Assembly (NCBI GenBank): GCA_964636885.1
Contig: CAZWVA010000079.1
Location: 1-9,741 of the forward strand
From: CAZWVA01 sp964636885
GTDB taxonomy: Bacteria > Desulfobacterota_D > UBA1144 > Nemesobacterales > CSP1-2
Reading direction: 5' to 3'
Length of the DNA stretch: 9,741 nucleotides
Position 1 is the first letter of the stretch, and the number at the start of each line of letters is the position of its first letter. The translations under genes and the position numbers were made by a program. The notes beneath the pieces were generated by a model that saw nothing but the letters and a program-made list of their open reading frames with translations, did not search any database and was not told the origin of the DNA. Shown here one piece after another: positions 1 to 6,918 of this stretch.

Positions 1-210
1 TTGGGTCAGATCGCCGGAAGTCTCGGGAGAAACAACATAAGCATCGAGTCCGTGATCCAGAAGGGAAGACAGATCGAGGGAGGGGACGTGCCCGTGGTTA
101 TTATGACCCACGAGGCGAGGGAGAGGGATCTACTCTCTGCCCTTCGAGAGATAGATGACTTCCCCGTGGTTAAGGCGAAAAGCACCCTTATAAGGATAGA
201 GGAGCTTTAG
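1..210 (+). CDS. hom: Homoserine dehydrogenase, C-terminal ACT domain (5' end outside window)
   Basis: Only the last 69 codons are present, ending in TAG at 208-210. Homoserine dehydrogenase reduces aspartate semialdehyde to homoserine in the cytoplasm, leading to threonine, methionine and isoleucine. The visible part matches the C-terminal ACT domain that many bacterial enzymes carry: a GQIAGSLGRNNISIESVIQK-type stretch at residues 2-21, then VPVVIMTHEARE at 30-41, and a final strand ending TLIRIEEL. This ACT domain usually serves threonine feedback control; that is family knowledge and cannot be seen here. The TTG at position 1 is most likely an internal leucine codon, because the catalytic domains must lie upstream. 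The gene converges with the minus-strand cluster and looks like an ordinary chromosomal neighbour, marking the left edge of the injection-system locus. Confidence 0.9.
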   Translation: MGQIAGSLGRNNISIESVIQKGRQIEGGDVPVVIMTHEARERDLLSALREIDDFPVVKAKSTLIRIEEL

Positions 211-377
211 TAAAGAAATCGAGATCGTCTCCAAACCAAGACCTCGCAGGGGCCCTCCAATCTTGTTTCTTAGGGATAAGGAATCAAAAGGTGATCTCGA
301 GACTCCATCTGTTAAGCTTGCCTATGTCCCGTCCGACTAGATTATTATCAAGAGGCAAGAGGATCATATTTCCCCGT

Positions 378-1328
378 TTATTTCATGATGTCTTTAGAAG
401 GGACGCTTCCAATCCTATTAGTCGATGACTTTATCACATCGAATACCACCTTAGAGCATTTCTCATCAACGCTTGCCCTCGATAGGTCCAGCTCAAATGA
501 GTGATAGCCCTTTTGGTCCCTAGTATCGGTTTTGGGAGCAAGGTTTGCAAAGTCCTTTAATCTTTCACCCAGCGTCTTGGTCAAGTCCTTCTCTATAAGC
601 TTTTTACAATTATCAGCCGTATCCTTCGGTCCGTATGTTTTGCCTGACTGAACGAGTCTATTTACCTCAGTACCCCAAATTCCGACCGTCTGATTGAACG
701 CATAGCCGAAGTCATCACAGTGCTCCTCTTCGGCCTGCTTTGCCAGATCTGAAATCTCTTTTGAAACGCTTACATATACGGGAAGACTGAGGGGCTTTCC
801 CTTTTTACCGCATGCCTCCGATGGAACCTCGAACTCCAGGTGAGGCACCCTATGGGTTCCAGAGCTAACATAACGAGATTCGGTTTTGAGTGTCGGAGTC
901 ACGGCCTTGGGTTTACACGTAAGGCCCTTATCCGTCTTTGTAGTCGTTATGTCAAGCTCCGTTGGCGAATAGGAAACCCTTGGGCTAGTAAACCCTGCTC
1001 CAAAGCTACCAGCTGGAGGTGTAGCTCCCGCTGTCTTTAGAGCAAAATCCTGAATCCCCTTCAAATCGGTACTAACCGGGGTACAAAAGGCGGAATACAA
1101 GCCATAGGGTATATCTAAATGAATCGTACCGAAAGGGAGTGTAATCCGAGTACATTCGGATTTGAGCAATCCCTCCACCGCTCGATTCCCTACGGTTCTT
1201 TGGAGTTTCAATATATTTTCAACGGGTGAATGAAGGGATCGAGACATACCCTTCTTGTGCGATTTGAAAACGGGTTTCCTTTTGCTAAATTCGAGGGTGC
1301 CTGCTTTTATATCAGATATTCTTTCCAT
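378..1328 (-). CDS. Putative eCIS-associated cargo protein with a shared N-terminal leader segment and an EEEHCDD motif
   Basis: The product is 316 residues and soluble, with no obvious signal peptide or membrane segment. I do not recognise an overall family. Residues about 34-58 (SPVENILKLQRTVGNRAV, then EGLLKSE) match the start of the neighbouring DUF4157 protein at 16 of 25 positions. The DUF4157 domain itself and its HExxH motif are absent. Residues 65-190 are rich in Thr, Ser and Pro. Around residues 200-207 there is an acidic EEEHCDD cluster inside a probable helix, followed by a conserved-looking FNQTVGIWGTEVNRLVQSG stretch. From memory, similar helix motifs with E-x-EHC-x-D occur in other proteins next to DUF4157 genes, and a metal-binding or hydrolytic role is possible but unproven. 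The start at 1328 is chosen because AGAAGG at 1336-1341 sits 7 nt upstream; an in-frame ATG at 1334 is only 1 nt from that site. It is the last gene of the minus-strand cluster, 199 nt after the DUF4157 gene, so it may have its own promoter. Confidence 0.7.
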   Translation of the reverse strand: MERISDIKAGTLEFSKRKPVFKSHKKGMSRSLHSPVENILKLQRTVGNRAVEGLLKSECTRITLPFGTIHLDIPYGLYSAFCTPVSTDLKGIQDFALKTAGATPPAGSFGAGFTSPRVSYSPTELDITTTKTDKGLTCKPKAVTPTLKTESRYVSSGTHRVPHLEFEVPSEACGKKGKPLSLPVYVSVSKEISDLAKQAEEEHCDDFGYAFNQTVGIWGTEVNRLVQSGKTYGPKDTADNCKKLIEKDLTKTLGERLKDFANLAPKTDTRDQKGYHSFELDLSRASVDEKCSKVVFDVIKSSTNRIGSVPSKDIMK

Positions 1329-1335
1329 AGGCATA

Positions 1336-1341
1336 CCTTCT
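1336..1341 (-). promoter_or_regulatory. Ribosome binding site that decides the start of the 316-residue protein
   Basis: AGAAGG on the minus strand lies 7 nt before the ATG at 1328 and only 1 nt before the upstream in-frame ATG at 1334. This favours the downstream start. Confidence 0.6.
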
Positions 1342-1527
1342 TATCCTAAACCTATCTGAGTCCGCGACAGAGTTCAAAGCAGTGAGTGGCAGTGCATATT
1401 GAATGCATATACTATCAACCATAAATAGTGCCCGGCTATGGTGAGAGTCCGTCAAAAATAGTTGTCATTGTTTTCGCGGAGGTCTGAATTCAAGAATATC
1501 CCCAGCATTTGGAGGCGCTTGCGAGGA

Positions 1528-4020
1528 TCAAGCCACAAGCCCGCAAGGGGGTGACCCATAAAACGTCCACGTTTGATAAGAATTGATCCACATATCCGGA
1601 CAGTCCTCAGGGGCGATGTTCACCAGGTTTGGATTACGGGTCCATACCACTAGCTCGTTCGTGCTCAACCCAATGATGCTGACGTCGATCTTGCCGTAGC
1701 AGTCTTCGGGGTCGCCTGCGAAGTAGACTTCGAGCGGGACCGTATCGCCAATCTTCGCATTTGGCGGCAAACCGGCGCAGGAGATTGGGGCTTGTCTTGG
1801 AGTCCGGGGCGGTTGGGGGACCCGGTCACAAATCACTTCCCACTCTTTCCAGTCACCGATCTTGCGGTTGTTGCACGCATCGAAGGGGCCGCCGCGGAAC
1901 CAGAGATGAAAATGGATCTCCTCCTTCGGCGTATGGAAGATAGTAAGACCCGGCGCGTCCTTGCCTTCATAGGTGCAGCCGTCTTCGCGGTTCGGATCGA
2001 GAAACTTGTCGTTATCGGCATTCTTGGCTAACATAGCCTTGGCTGCCGCCTTGGGCATCATGCGCGCCGCATCGTCCCGATACCGATGACCATAGTGCGG
2101 AGGGATAACTCCGAATTCGCCATCCTCCTGGAATACATTCGGATCCAGGAACGTGTTTTTGCTCAGCCGGTGCTTGACCCTTTTTAGCTTGCCGGTTTCG
2201 TCATCTCGATCGAAGTATCCCTTTACTTCCTGCCGATACTCACCGCAGTTGCAGTCGCAATAGGGACTCTTGTCCGGGGGCTCCTGCTCGAAGGTAAGCC
2301 GCATATCAAATGGGAACTTAAGATAGGCACCAGCGGTTGCCGGATCGATCACGAGCACTCCTTTTGGAAGGTCTACCGAAAGCGGGCATGCTTTCCGTTT
2401 TTTCTCCTTCTCAGGTGGCTTGGGCTTATGCCTACAGAGCGAGGGGAACAGCAGGCACAACAATCCAGGAAGGCTGGGAAGTCCGGGAAGACAGAGCGTA
2501 GGGTTCCTTAGGATCGCCGATGCGGCGATGCACACAATCGTCCCACATATAAATGCGCCTAGGAGTCCCGTACATGGCCAATCGATGCCATCGCCGTCAC
2601 CGTCCCCCTTGCGACAGAGCGCGGGGTCCTTGAGGCAACGACAGAGTATGGGCGCAAAAGCGCAGAGAGACGGCCAATCTATGTCATCGGGCTTCTTGTC
2701 TGAAAAGACATTAATGTCCACTCGTCGGTTGCGAGATCTGCCCTCAACCGTATCGTTTGTGGCCACCGGACAAAGCTCGCCGCACTTAGAAGTGACAACC
2801 TTCACACCCGGGGCCTCCTTATGAAGGAAATTCCGCACCGACAGTGCTCGGTTCTCGGAGAGCCGCTGATTGATTTTTATGTCGTCACCGGTGGAATCTG
2901 CATGCCCTTTCGCATCGACGCGCACCTTAGCACTAGGGAATAGCCTGATCAGGAAGGCTATTGCCCGGAGTGCAGCGAGATGTTCTTTCTTCAATGTGGG
3001 CTGATCAATAGCGAAGTTGTACAGACTTATCATAGACGGCATCAAAGTACCTGAGATTTCGCCCGGCGAAGTAAACGAAAGCTGTATCTCCTCCGCACGC
3101 GACATATCCGGTTTGCGTTGGATTGTTGCAGCACCAAGGAGTCCTAAACTTTTTCTCCCACGCCTTGAAGCGACTAAAATCGGGCTCCCATCGCCATTTA
3201 TTTCCGAGGTGTCAACGGCGGGTTTTATAGACGATTTCTGGTGTAAGATAGAACCAAGTTCGTTCTGCTGCACAACATGAGTCAACTCATGGGCAATCAA
3301 CTTTTTCCCGGACTCTGTCTCAGGCGAATACTGTCCCGCTCCAAACACAATATCTCTACCTACCGTATAAGCCAATGCGTTCACGGCTTTGGCGGATTCC
3401 CCAGCACGAGAACCCGTGTGGATTCGCACATGACTGAAGTCGTAGCCAAAGCGTGGCTCAAAGAACCCACGCACCGATTCCGGCAAAGGATACCCACCGC
3501 CTCTTATGCTGCTAATCTGGGATTCTACGTCTTGTGTAATTCCTGGATTATTGCCAGAAATACCTTTGGTCTGGATTGGTTCTTCCTCTTCTATTGGCTG
3601 ACGGTGCAACTCCTCTTCACACTCCCTACACATCCTCTGAATCCGCCCCCCACCGGTTTGTTTCTCCAACTCCTCCTCGCACTCAGTACAAATCCTCTGA
3701 ATGTGAGGAACGTGGGTTTTCTTTGAGACAGGCGTTTCCCCTTCAACGTCGGGATCCGGCATCCTCATCACCTGCTCTGCTACCCTATCCGCTTCCTGCT
3801 CGTAAATATCACCGGGCTCTCCGATTGTGAGCTTCCCCTGGATAACACCGGATTTGAATAACTCCTCTACTGCTTGGTTGCCAATAGTTTTTTGGAGAAA
3901 CAGAATCTGGTCAACGGGTGAACCCACGGATTGGGAGAGGTTGGTATTCTTTATCTGAGAAGGGAAATTACCCCTCTTCGCTTCGGGTGCTTTGTCGGTT
4001 ATTTTGGCTCTTTCACTCAT
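1528..4020 (-). CDS. DUF4157 / OmpA-like multidomain protein, probable eCIS cargo or toxin
   Basis: The product is 830 residues and modular. Residues 34-58 hold the leader SPVDQILFLQKTIGNQAV shared with the downstream gene, and 66-87 hold the GEPGDIYEQEADRVAEQVM motif usual in DUF4157 proteins. Residues 107-141 carry two CxEC-EEEL repeats. DUF4157 spans about 174-252, with a zincin-like HELTH at 244-248. An OmpA-C-like peptidoglycan-binding domain covers about 340-437, with GHAD at 372-375, LSENRALSVRNFL at 387-399 and GRSRNRRVDI at 427-436. Residues 449-530 are Cys/Pro-rich and hydrophobic, with a possible membrane segment near 485-505, followed by a basic linker KPKPPEKEKKRK. Residues about 545-735 form a Cys/His-rich domain (CDCNCGEYRQ, HYGHRYRDD, HFHLWF) of unknown function that I recall from other DUF4157 proteins. 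Residues 740-830 form a last, unrecognised part. DUF4157 proteins are strongly enriched at eCIS loci; cargo status here is inference. Start: ATG at 4020 with a weak GGGG-type site 5 nt upstream. Arginine codons change from AGR to CGC/CGG along the gene. Confidence 0.85.
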   Translation of the reverse strand: MSERAKITDKAPEAKRGNFPSQIKNTNLSQSVGSPVDQILFLQKTIGNQAVEELFKSGVIQGKLTIGEPGDIYEQEADRVAEQVMRMPDPDVEGETPVSKKTHVPHIQRICTECEEELEKQTGGGRIQRMCRECEEELHRQPIEEEEPIQTKGISGNNPGITQDVESQISSIRGGGYPLPESVRGFFEPRFGYDFSHVRIHTGSRAGESAKAVNALAYTVGRDIVFGAGQYSPETESGKKLIAHELTHVVQQNELGSILHQKSSIKPAVDTSEINGDGSPILVASRRGRKSLGLLGAATIQRKPDMSRAEEIQLSFTSPGEISGTLMPSMISLYNFAIDQPTLKKEHLAALRAIAFLIRLFPSAKVRVDAKGHADSTGDDIKINQRLSENRALSVRNFLHKEAPGVKVVTSKCGELCPVATNDTVEGRSRNRRVDINVFSDKKPDDIDWPSLCAFAPILCRCLKDPALCRKGDGDGDGIDWPCTGLLGAFICGTIVCIAASAILRNPTLCLPGLPSLPGLLCLLFPSLCRHKPKPPEKEKKRKACPLSVDLPKGVLVIDPATAGAYLKFPFDMRLTFEQEPPDKSPYCDCNCGEYRQEVKGYFDRDDETGKLKRVKHRLSKNTFLDPNVFQEDGEFGVIPPHYGHRYRDDAARMMPKAAAKAMLAKNADNDKFLDPNREDGCTYEGKDAPGLTIFHTPKEEIHFHLWFRGGPFDACNNRKIGDWKEWEVICDRVPQPPRTPRQAPISCAGLPPNAKIGDTVPLEVYFAGDPEDCYGKIDVSIIGLSTNELVVWTRNPNLVNIAPEDCPDMWINSYQTWTFYGSPPCGLVA
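3598..3702 (-). repeat. Tandem 60-nt repeat encoding CxEC-EEEL units inside the DUF4157 gene
   Basis: Two copies start exactly 60 nt apart, at 3702 and 3642 on the minus strand. They encode IQRICTECEEELEKQ (residues 107-121) and IQRMCRECEEELHRQ (127-141). Each carries one Cys-x-x-Cys pair, so together they could bind one metal ion. The flanking remainder of each 60-nt unit has diverged. Confidence 0.75.
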
Positions 4021-4045
4021 TTTTACCCCGGTAACGGATGGACGT

Positions 4046-4076
4046 AAAAAAACGGGGCGGGTGCAAGACCCGCCCC
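4046..4076 (-). terminator. GC-rich hairpin followed by a T tract, intrinsic-terminator-like; possibly a dispersed repeat
   Basis: On the minus strand a perfect 9-bp stem, GGGGCGGGT / ACCCGCCCC (4068-4076 and 4054-4062), closes a 5-nt loop (CTTGC). It is followed by one G and seven T at 4046-4052. This is a textbook Rho-independent shape for transcripts coming from the 459-residue gene. It is odd that the next ATG (4020) lies only 25 nt after the T tract, so the hairpin must sit inside or just upstream of that gene's leader. The outer TGTAGGGGCGGGT...ACCCGCCCC layout resembles short palindromic repeats scattered in many bacterial genomes; whether this one is repeated in this genome cannot be seen here. 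Confidence 0.6.
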
Positions 4077-4192
4077 TACAGTAGATTCCTATTAGCCGAT
4101 TTGATTTCTAAATAAGGCTAGCCCTACTACCCTCTTCACTACAAACACACGGTTAAAGAGACACACCGCGATTAACCCCTAAGGGATCGAGA

Positions 4193-5572
4193 TCACCCGT
4201 CTGGTTTTTCCCTCTTCTTTTCCAATTTCGTTATCCTTTCGGTAAGGGCACTTACAGTCTTATTCGTCTCCTCGAGTCGTGCCCGAAGCTCCTCCTTGGC
4301 CTTCTCGTTCTCCTGAAGGCGGGCCTGGAATTCCCCCCTGATCGTCTTTTCGGCCTCCTGAATGCGCGCCTGTATCTCCTCTCTCTCAGGAATCTCGATA
4401 GAAGGGATGTAGAAGAGAACATTTCCAGCCCTATCCGTAACCAGATCCACCTTAGTTTTGGGCTCTATCCTCTCAGTGGCAATAGCCCTGCCCGCTATCT
4501 CAAAGATGCGCTCCGGGGATAGTCTTATAGTCCGGTTGTAGATAACACCGTGCCTTACAAGAACCGTCTTTGCCTCGGCCTCCTTCATCCTGCTTACCTC
4601 CGTCATCCTTCTCAGGGCCTCCACACGAGGCGACACCGCACCCTCGGCTGGCAACTCCTTAAGCTGCTTCAATACATTCTCTAATAGCCCACATATAAGG
4701 GCAAAGGGGTTTTCGAGAAAAGTGGCTATAGGAGGGAAGAAGGAACCCATGTAATACTGCCAGAACATGTGCGTTATCACGTAACGCCTTCCATCGTTTA
4801 TATCGATCATGTCCTCATCGACTGTCGTTACCCTGCACCTGGTTTTCTTTAGATCAACGCTTCCCAAGACCACATAGGCTTCCCCTTCACAGCAACAGCA
4901 GACGGGACACGGATAGGGCTCTTCGCAAAAGGAATCGTGGAAGGCCTGAAGGGCGTTCTTTACGCAGTCGAGCCTCTTTTCCTGAGGCTCTTTTGAACAC
5001 TCGGCTATCCTCTCTATGAGTCCATCCTTTGGGAGCACGGCATGACAGGGAGGGATCTTAAAGAGCCTCACGCAAAAGCCCTCACGGGTGCGTGAGTGCT
5101 CGCAGACCTTATCCTCGCATCCTCCGCTCGGGGTGTATACGGGGAGAGGATCGGTTGGAGCCTCGTTGTATCTTATGGCCACGTAGTATTTACATTCCCT
5201 TTCATCCCCTCCTTCGGCGCACGGGTCTCTATCCTTTGACGTGTCGGGATAGAGACACGTCTCTTTTTTAAGATCCACCTCGAAATCCTCGCAAACCAAG
5301 ATCTCGTTCCCATGGCAATCAAGGGCCATTCCGGGAGTAATAACGATCTTTGAGGACACAGGACTCGTTGCCTTAATCCTTAATCCGCAAACCACCCCCC
5401 ATCCGTGTAGCATCCGGCTAAGCAATTTTCGTTTTTCATTGTGGTATATCTGCTCCTCACGGAAGTCCCGGTCGGTCATCAGCATTCCATGGAAATATCG
5501 AACCCTTTTAAAATCGTTATAGTCACAGTGTTTATCCTCCGAACATCCTTCCCTCGTCTTATATGTGCCCAT
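4193..5572 (-). CDS. Cysteine-rich tail-associated protein with C-terminal coiled coil (paralogue of the next gene upstream)
   Basis: The product is 459 residues. Residues 26-101 (YFHGMLMTDRDF, QIYHNEKRKLLSRMLHGWGV, VCGL, then TPGMALDCHGNEILVCE) are the hallmark of a family I recall from phage-tail-like and eCIS loci, with no established biochemical role. The gene encoded just upstream has the same N-terminal domain. The protein has about twenty cysteines, including a PCPVCCCCEGE cluster at 221-231. Residues about 318-392 contain a repeat-like region (EAEAKTVLVRHGVIYN, then VDLVTDRAGNVLFYIPS) faintly reminiscent of a PASTA-type fold; this is speculative. Residues 395-455 are a charged helix with heptad-like spacing, probably a coiled coil for oligomerisation. 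There is no signal peptide, as expected for a particle assembled in the cytoplasm. The ATG at 5572 is preferred over an in-frame GTG at 5590 because AGGAGG lies 5 nt upstream. It follows its paralogue by 56 nt and is likely cotranscribed. Confidence 0.75.
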   Translation of the reverse strand: MGTYKTREGCSEDKHCDYNDFKRVRYFHGMLMTDRDFREEQIYHNEKRKLLSRMLHGWGVVCGLRIKATSPVSSKIVITPGMALDCHGNEILVCEDFEVDLKKETCLYPDTSKDRDPCAEGGDERECKYYVAIRYNEAPTDPLPVYTPSGGCEDKVCEHSRTREGFCVRLFKIPPCHAVLPKDGLIERIAECSKEPQEKRLDCVKNALQAFHDSFCEEPYPCPVCCCCEGEAYVVLGSVDLKKTRCRVTTVDEDMIDINDGRRYVITHMFWQYYMGSFFPPIATFLENPFALICGLLENVLKQLKELPAEGAVSPRVEALRRMTEVSRMKEAEAKTVLVRHGVIYNRTIRLSPERIFEIAGRAIATERIEPKTKVDLVTDRAGNVLFYIPSIEIPEREEIQARIQEAEKTIRGEFQARLQENEKAKEELRARLEETNKTVSALTERITKLEKKREKPDG

Positions 5573-5577
5573 TGCTT

Positions 5578-5583
5578 CCTCCT
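5578..5583 (-). promoter_or_regulatory. Strong Shine-Dalgarno AGGAGG that fixes the start of the 459-residue protein
   Basis: AGGAGG ends 5 nt before the ATG at 5572. The longer reading frame opening at GTG 5590 would contain this site inside its coding sequence, so the six extra residues are probably not translated. Confidence 0.8.
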
Positions 5584-5628
5584 TTTGCACGCCTGGATTT
5601 TTACTAAACCCCTTCGCCTTCCTTTAAA

Positions 5629-6912
5629 TCAACGCTTCTTCGTCTGTTTTTCCCCCTCCGGCTTCGGCTCCACGTAAAACCAGCTTACAAAATCGCCGCC
5701 CTGAGTGCCGTTACCCGATGGCAATCTACCCCCTATGAAATTCCCATCAAGGGCCTTGGCAGGCTTCCCGTTTTCCTCAACACCCATGATGAAATCGCTT
5801 CTTAAAACCACCATGAACTCACCGCCCTTTTCACGAACCCTGGAATAGCCCAGATAGACGTCCGCAATCCATTCTGTCGTAAACTTGAAGGTGGCATTCG
5901 ACTCGTGGGTAGCCTCATCATACGCATAAGACACCTCTCCGGGAACGTGTTCATAGCGGTAATTGCCAGTATCTGCATCCTCCATCCTGACGAGAAACAA
6001 GAACGTGTTTGCGTTTATGGTCTCCCCGTTCATCTTCCTGTCAAACCAAACCCTCACCCCTTCGGTGTAGATTCCGTTCTTGAAGTCCTCCCATTTTATA
6101 GTCGCCCCGTTTAGCGTGGTTCCGTCTTTCCAGTTAATATCGATAACGCGGGGCGGGTCCCCGTGGTAACAGTCTATAAGGTCATAAAGCATGGGATTCC
6201 CGTATACGAGCCTCCTTTTAGAGCACCCGTCTATGCTGATAGAGGGAGGATAGTTCGGGTTAGAAGACGGAGTGATTGTAACCTCGGCCAAAATAAGGCA
6301 CTCGCATTCCGGGCACTCACAGCACCCCTCTTTTAGCTCCCCGCAGAGGTATTGATGCACGGTCTTATCCTTGTACTCGAGAGGGCAGAGCCTCCTGCAA
6401 GTATCCTTATCGACATCCGATCTGGGTTTAACGCGGATCTTAAAGCCGTCCCTTATGCGGTTAAATTCCCCCTTCTCCTTCTTATCACAGGCTAGGGGAG
6501 GGAGATTTACAGGCTCCGTCTTGCACTCGTAAAACTCAATACAGATCACCAGTTCCTTTTTATCCCGACCCCGTTCTTCCTCCTTCTTTTCCTTTTTAGA
6601 GCACTCGTACTCCTCTGGAATGAGCGAAACCTCTTGCTCCTCGCAGACCAGGATCTCCCTACCACAGCAGTCAATCGCAAGGCCAGGTGTGACGATCGCC
6701 TTACCCGTTTCCGATTCCTTTAACCTTACATCAAGACCGCACACCACTCCCCAGCCCCCCACCATCCTGTTAATGAGCCACCTCTTCTCGTTGAAGTAAT
6801 ACTGCTCCGCAAAGAAATCCCGTACAGTCATCAACTTGCCGTAGTAGTAGTTATTCCTTTCAAAATACGGAACCTCACAAATGCCGCAACGCCTTTTGTC
6901 TTCTTTTCTCAT
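5629..6912 (-). CDS. Cysteine-rich tail-associated protein with C-terminal Ig-like domain
   Basis: The product is 427 residues. Residues 23-97 (YYYGKLMTVRDF, YYFNEKRWLINRMVGGWGV, VCGL, TPGLAIDCCGREILVCE) align with the N-terminus of the downstream gene; the two are clear paralogues with different C-termini. A Lys/Glu-rich insertion (KKEKKEEERGRDKKE) covers about 106-120. A cysteine cluster, CCECPECEC, lies at 197-205 just before a strand LILAEVTI, matching the position of the cluster in the paralogue. All cysteines fall in the first 248 residues. The C-terminal part from about 253 has features of a bacterial Ig-like domain of the SbsA/Big_5 type: GVRVWFDRKMNGETINANTF at 285-304, and near the end ALDGNFIGG and GGDFVSWFYV. 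Such domains are usually beta-sandwiches exposed on surfaces, so a fibre, adaptor or target-contact role on the particle is a reasonable inference. The ATG at 6912 follows a strong AGGAGG at 6919-6924. Confidence 0.75.
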   Translation of the reverse strand: MRKEDKRRCGICEVPYFERNNYYYGKLMTVRDFFAEQYYFNEKRWLINRMVGGWGVVCGLDVRLKESETGKAIVTPGLAIDCCGREILVCEEQEVSLIPEEYECSKKEKKEEERGRDKKELVICIEFYECKTEPVNLPPLACDKKEKGEFNRIRDGFKIRVKPRSDVDKDTCRRLCPLEYKDKTVHQYLCGELKEGCCECPECECLILAEVTITPSSNPNYPPSISIDGCSKRRLVYGNPMLYDLIDCYHGDPPRVIDINWKDGTTLNGATIKWEDFKNGIYTEGVRVWFDRKMNGETINANTFLFLVRMEDADTGNYRYEHVPGEVSYAYDEATHESNATFKFTTEWIADVYLGYSRVREKGGEFMVVLRSDFIMGVEENGKPAKALDGNFIGGRLPSGNGTQGGDFVSWFYVEPKPEGEKQTKKR

Positions 6913-6918
6913 ATCTCT

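Noticed and set aside
219..300. Inverted 8-bp repeat TCGAGATC / GATCTCGA flanking 66 nt between the convergent genes, a possible bidirectional terminator
   Set aside because: The arms are too short for the large loop, no T tract follows, and a related 11-mer elsewhere (4187-4197) is within chance expectation for a window this size.
1390..1412. GCATAT-TGAAT-GCATAT short direct/inverted repeat as an operator
   Set aside because: Arms are only 5-6 bases in an AT-rich spacer, with no promoter or regulator context to support it.
1427..1455. TTGACG on the minus strand as a -35 box for the 316-residue gene
   Set aside because: No acceptable -10 hexamer lies 16-18 nt downstream; the nearest candidate is CACTAT at 19 nt with three matches.
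2420..2824. Plus-strand 134-codon open frame inside the DUF4157 gene
   Set aside because: It is antisense to a coding region with clear domain similarity, and its product is low-complexity Ser/Arg/Pro-rich with no recognisable motif.
3277..3830. Overlapping plus-strand open frames opposite the DUF4157 N-terminal half
   Set aside because: They mirror the codon pattern of the real gene, and their repeat content (TNPLN-like) is just the antisense of the CxEC repeat.
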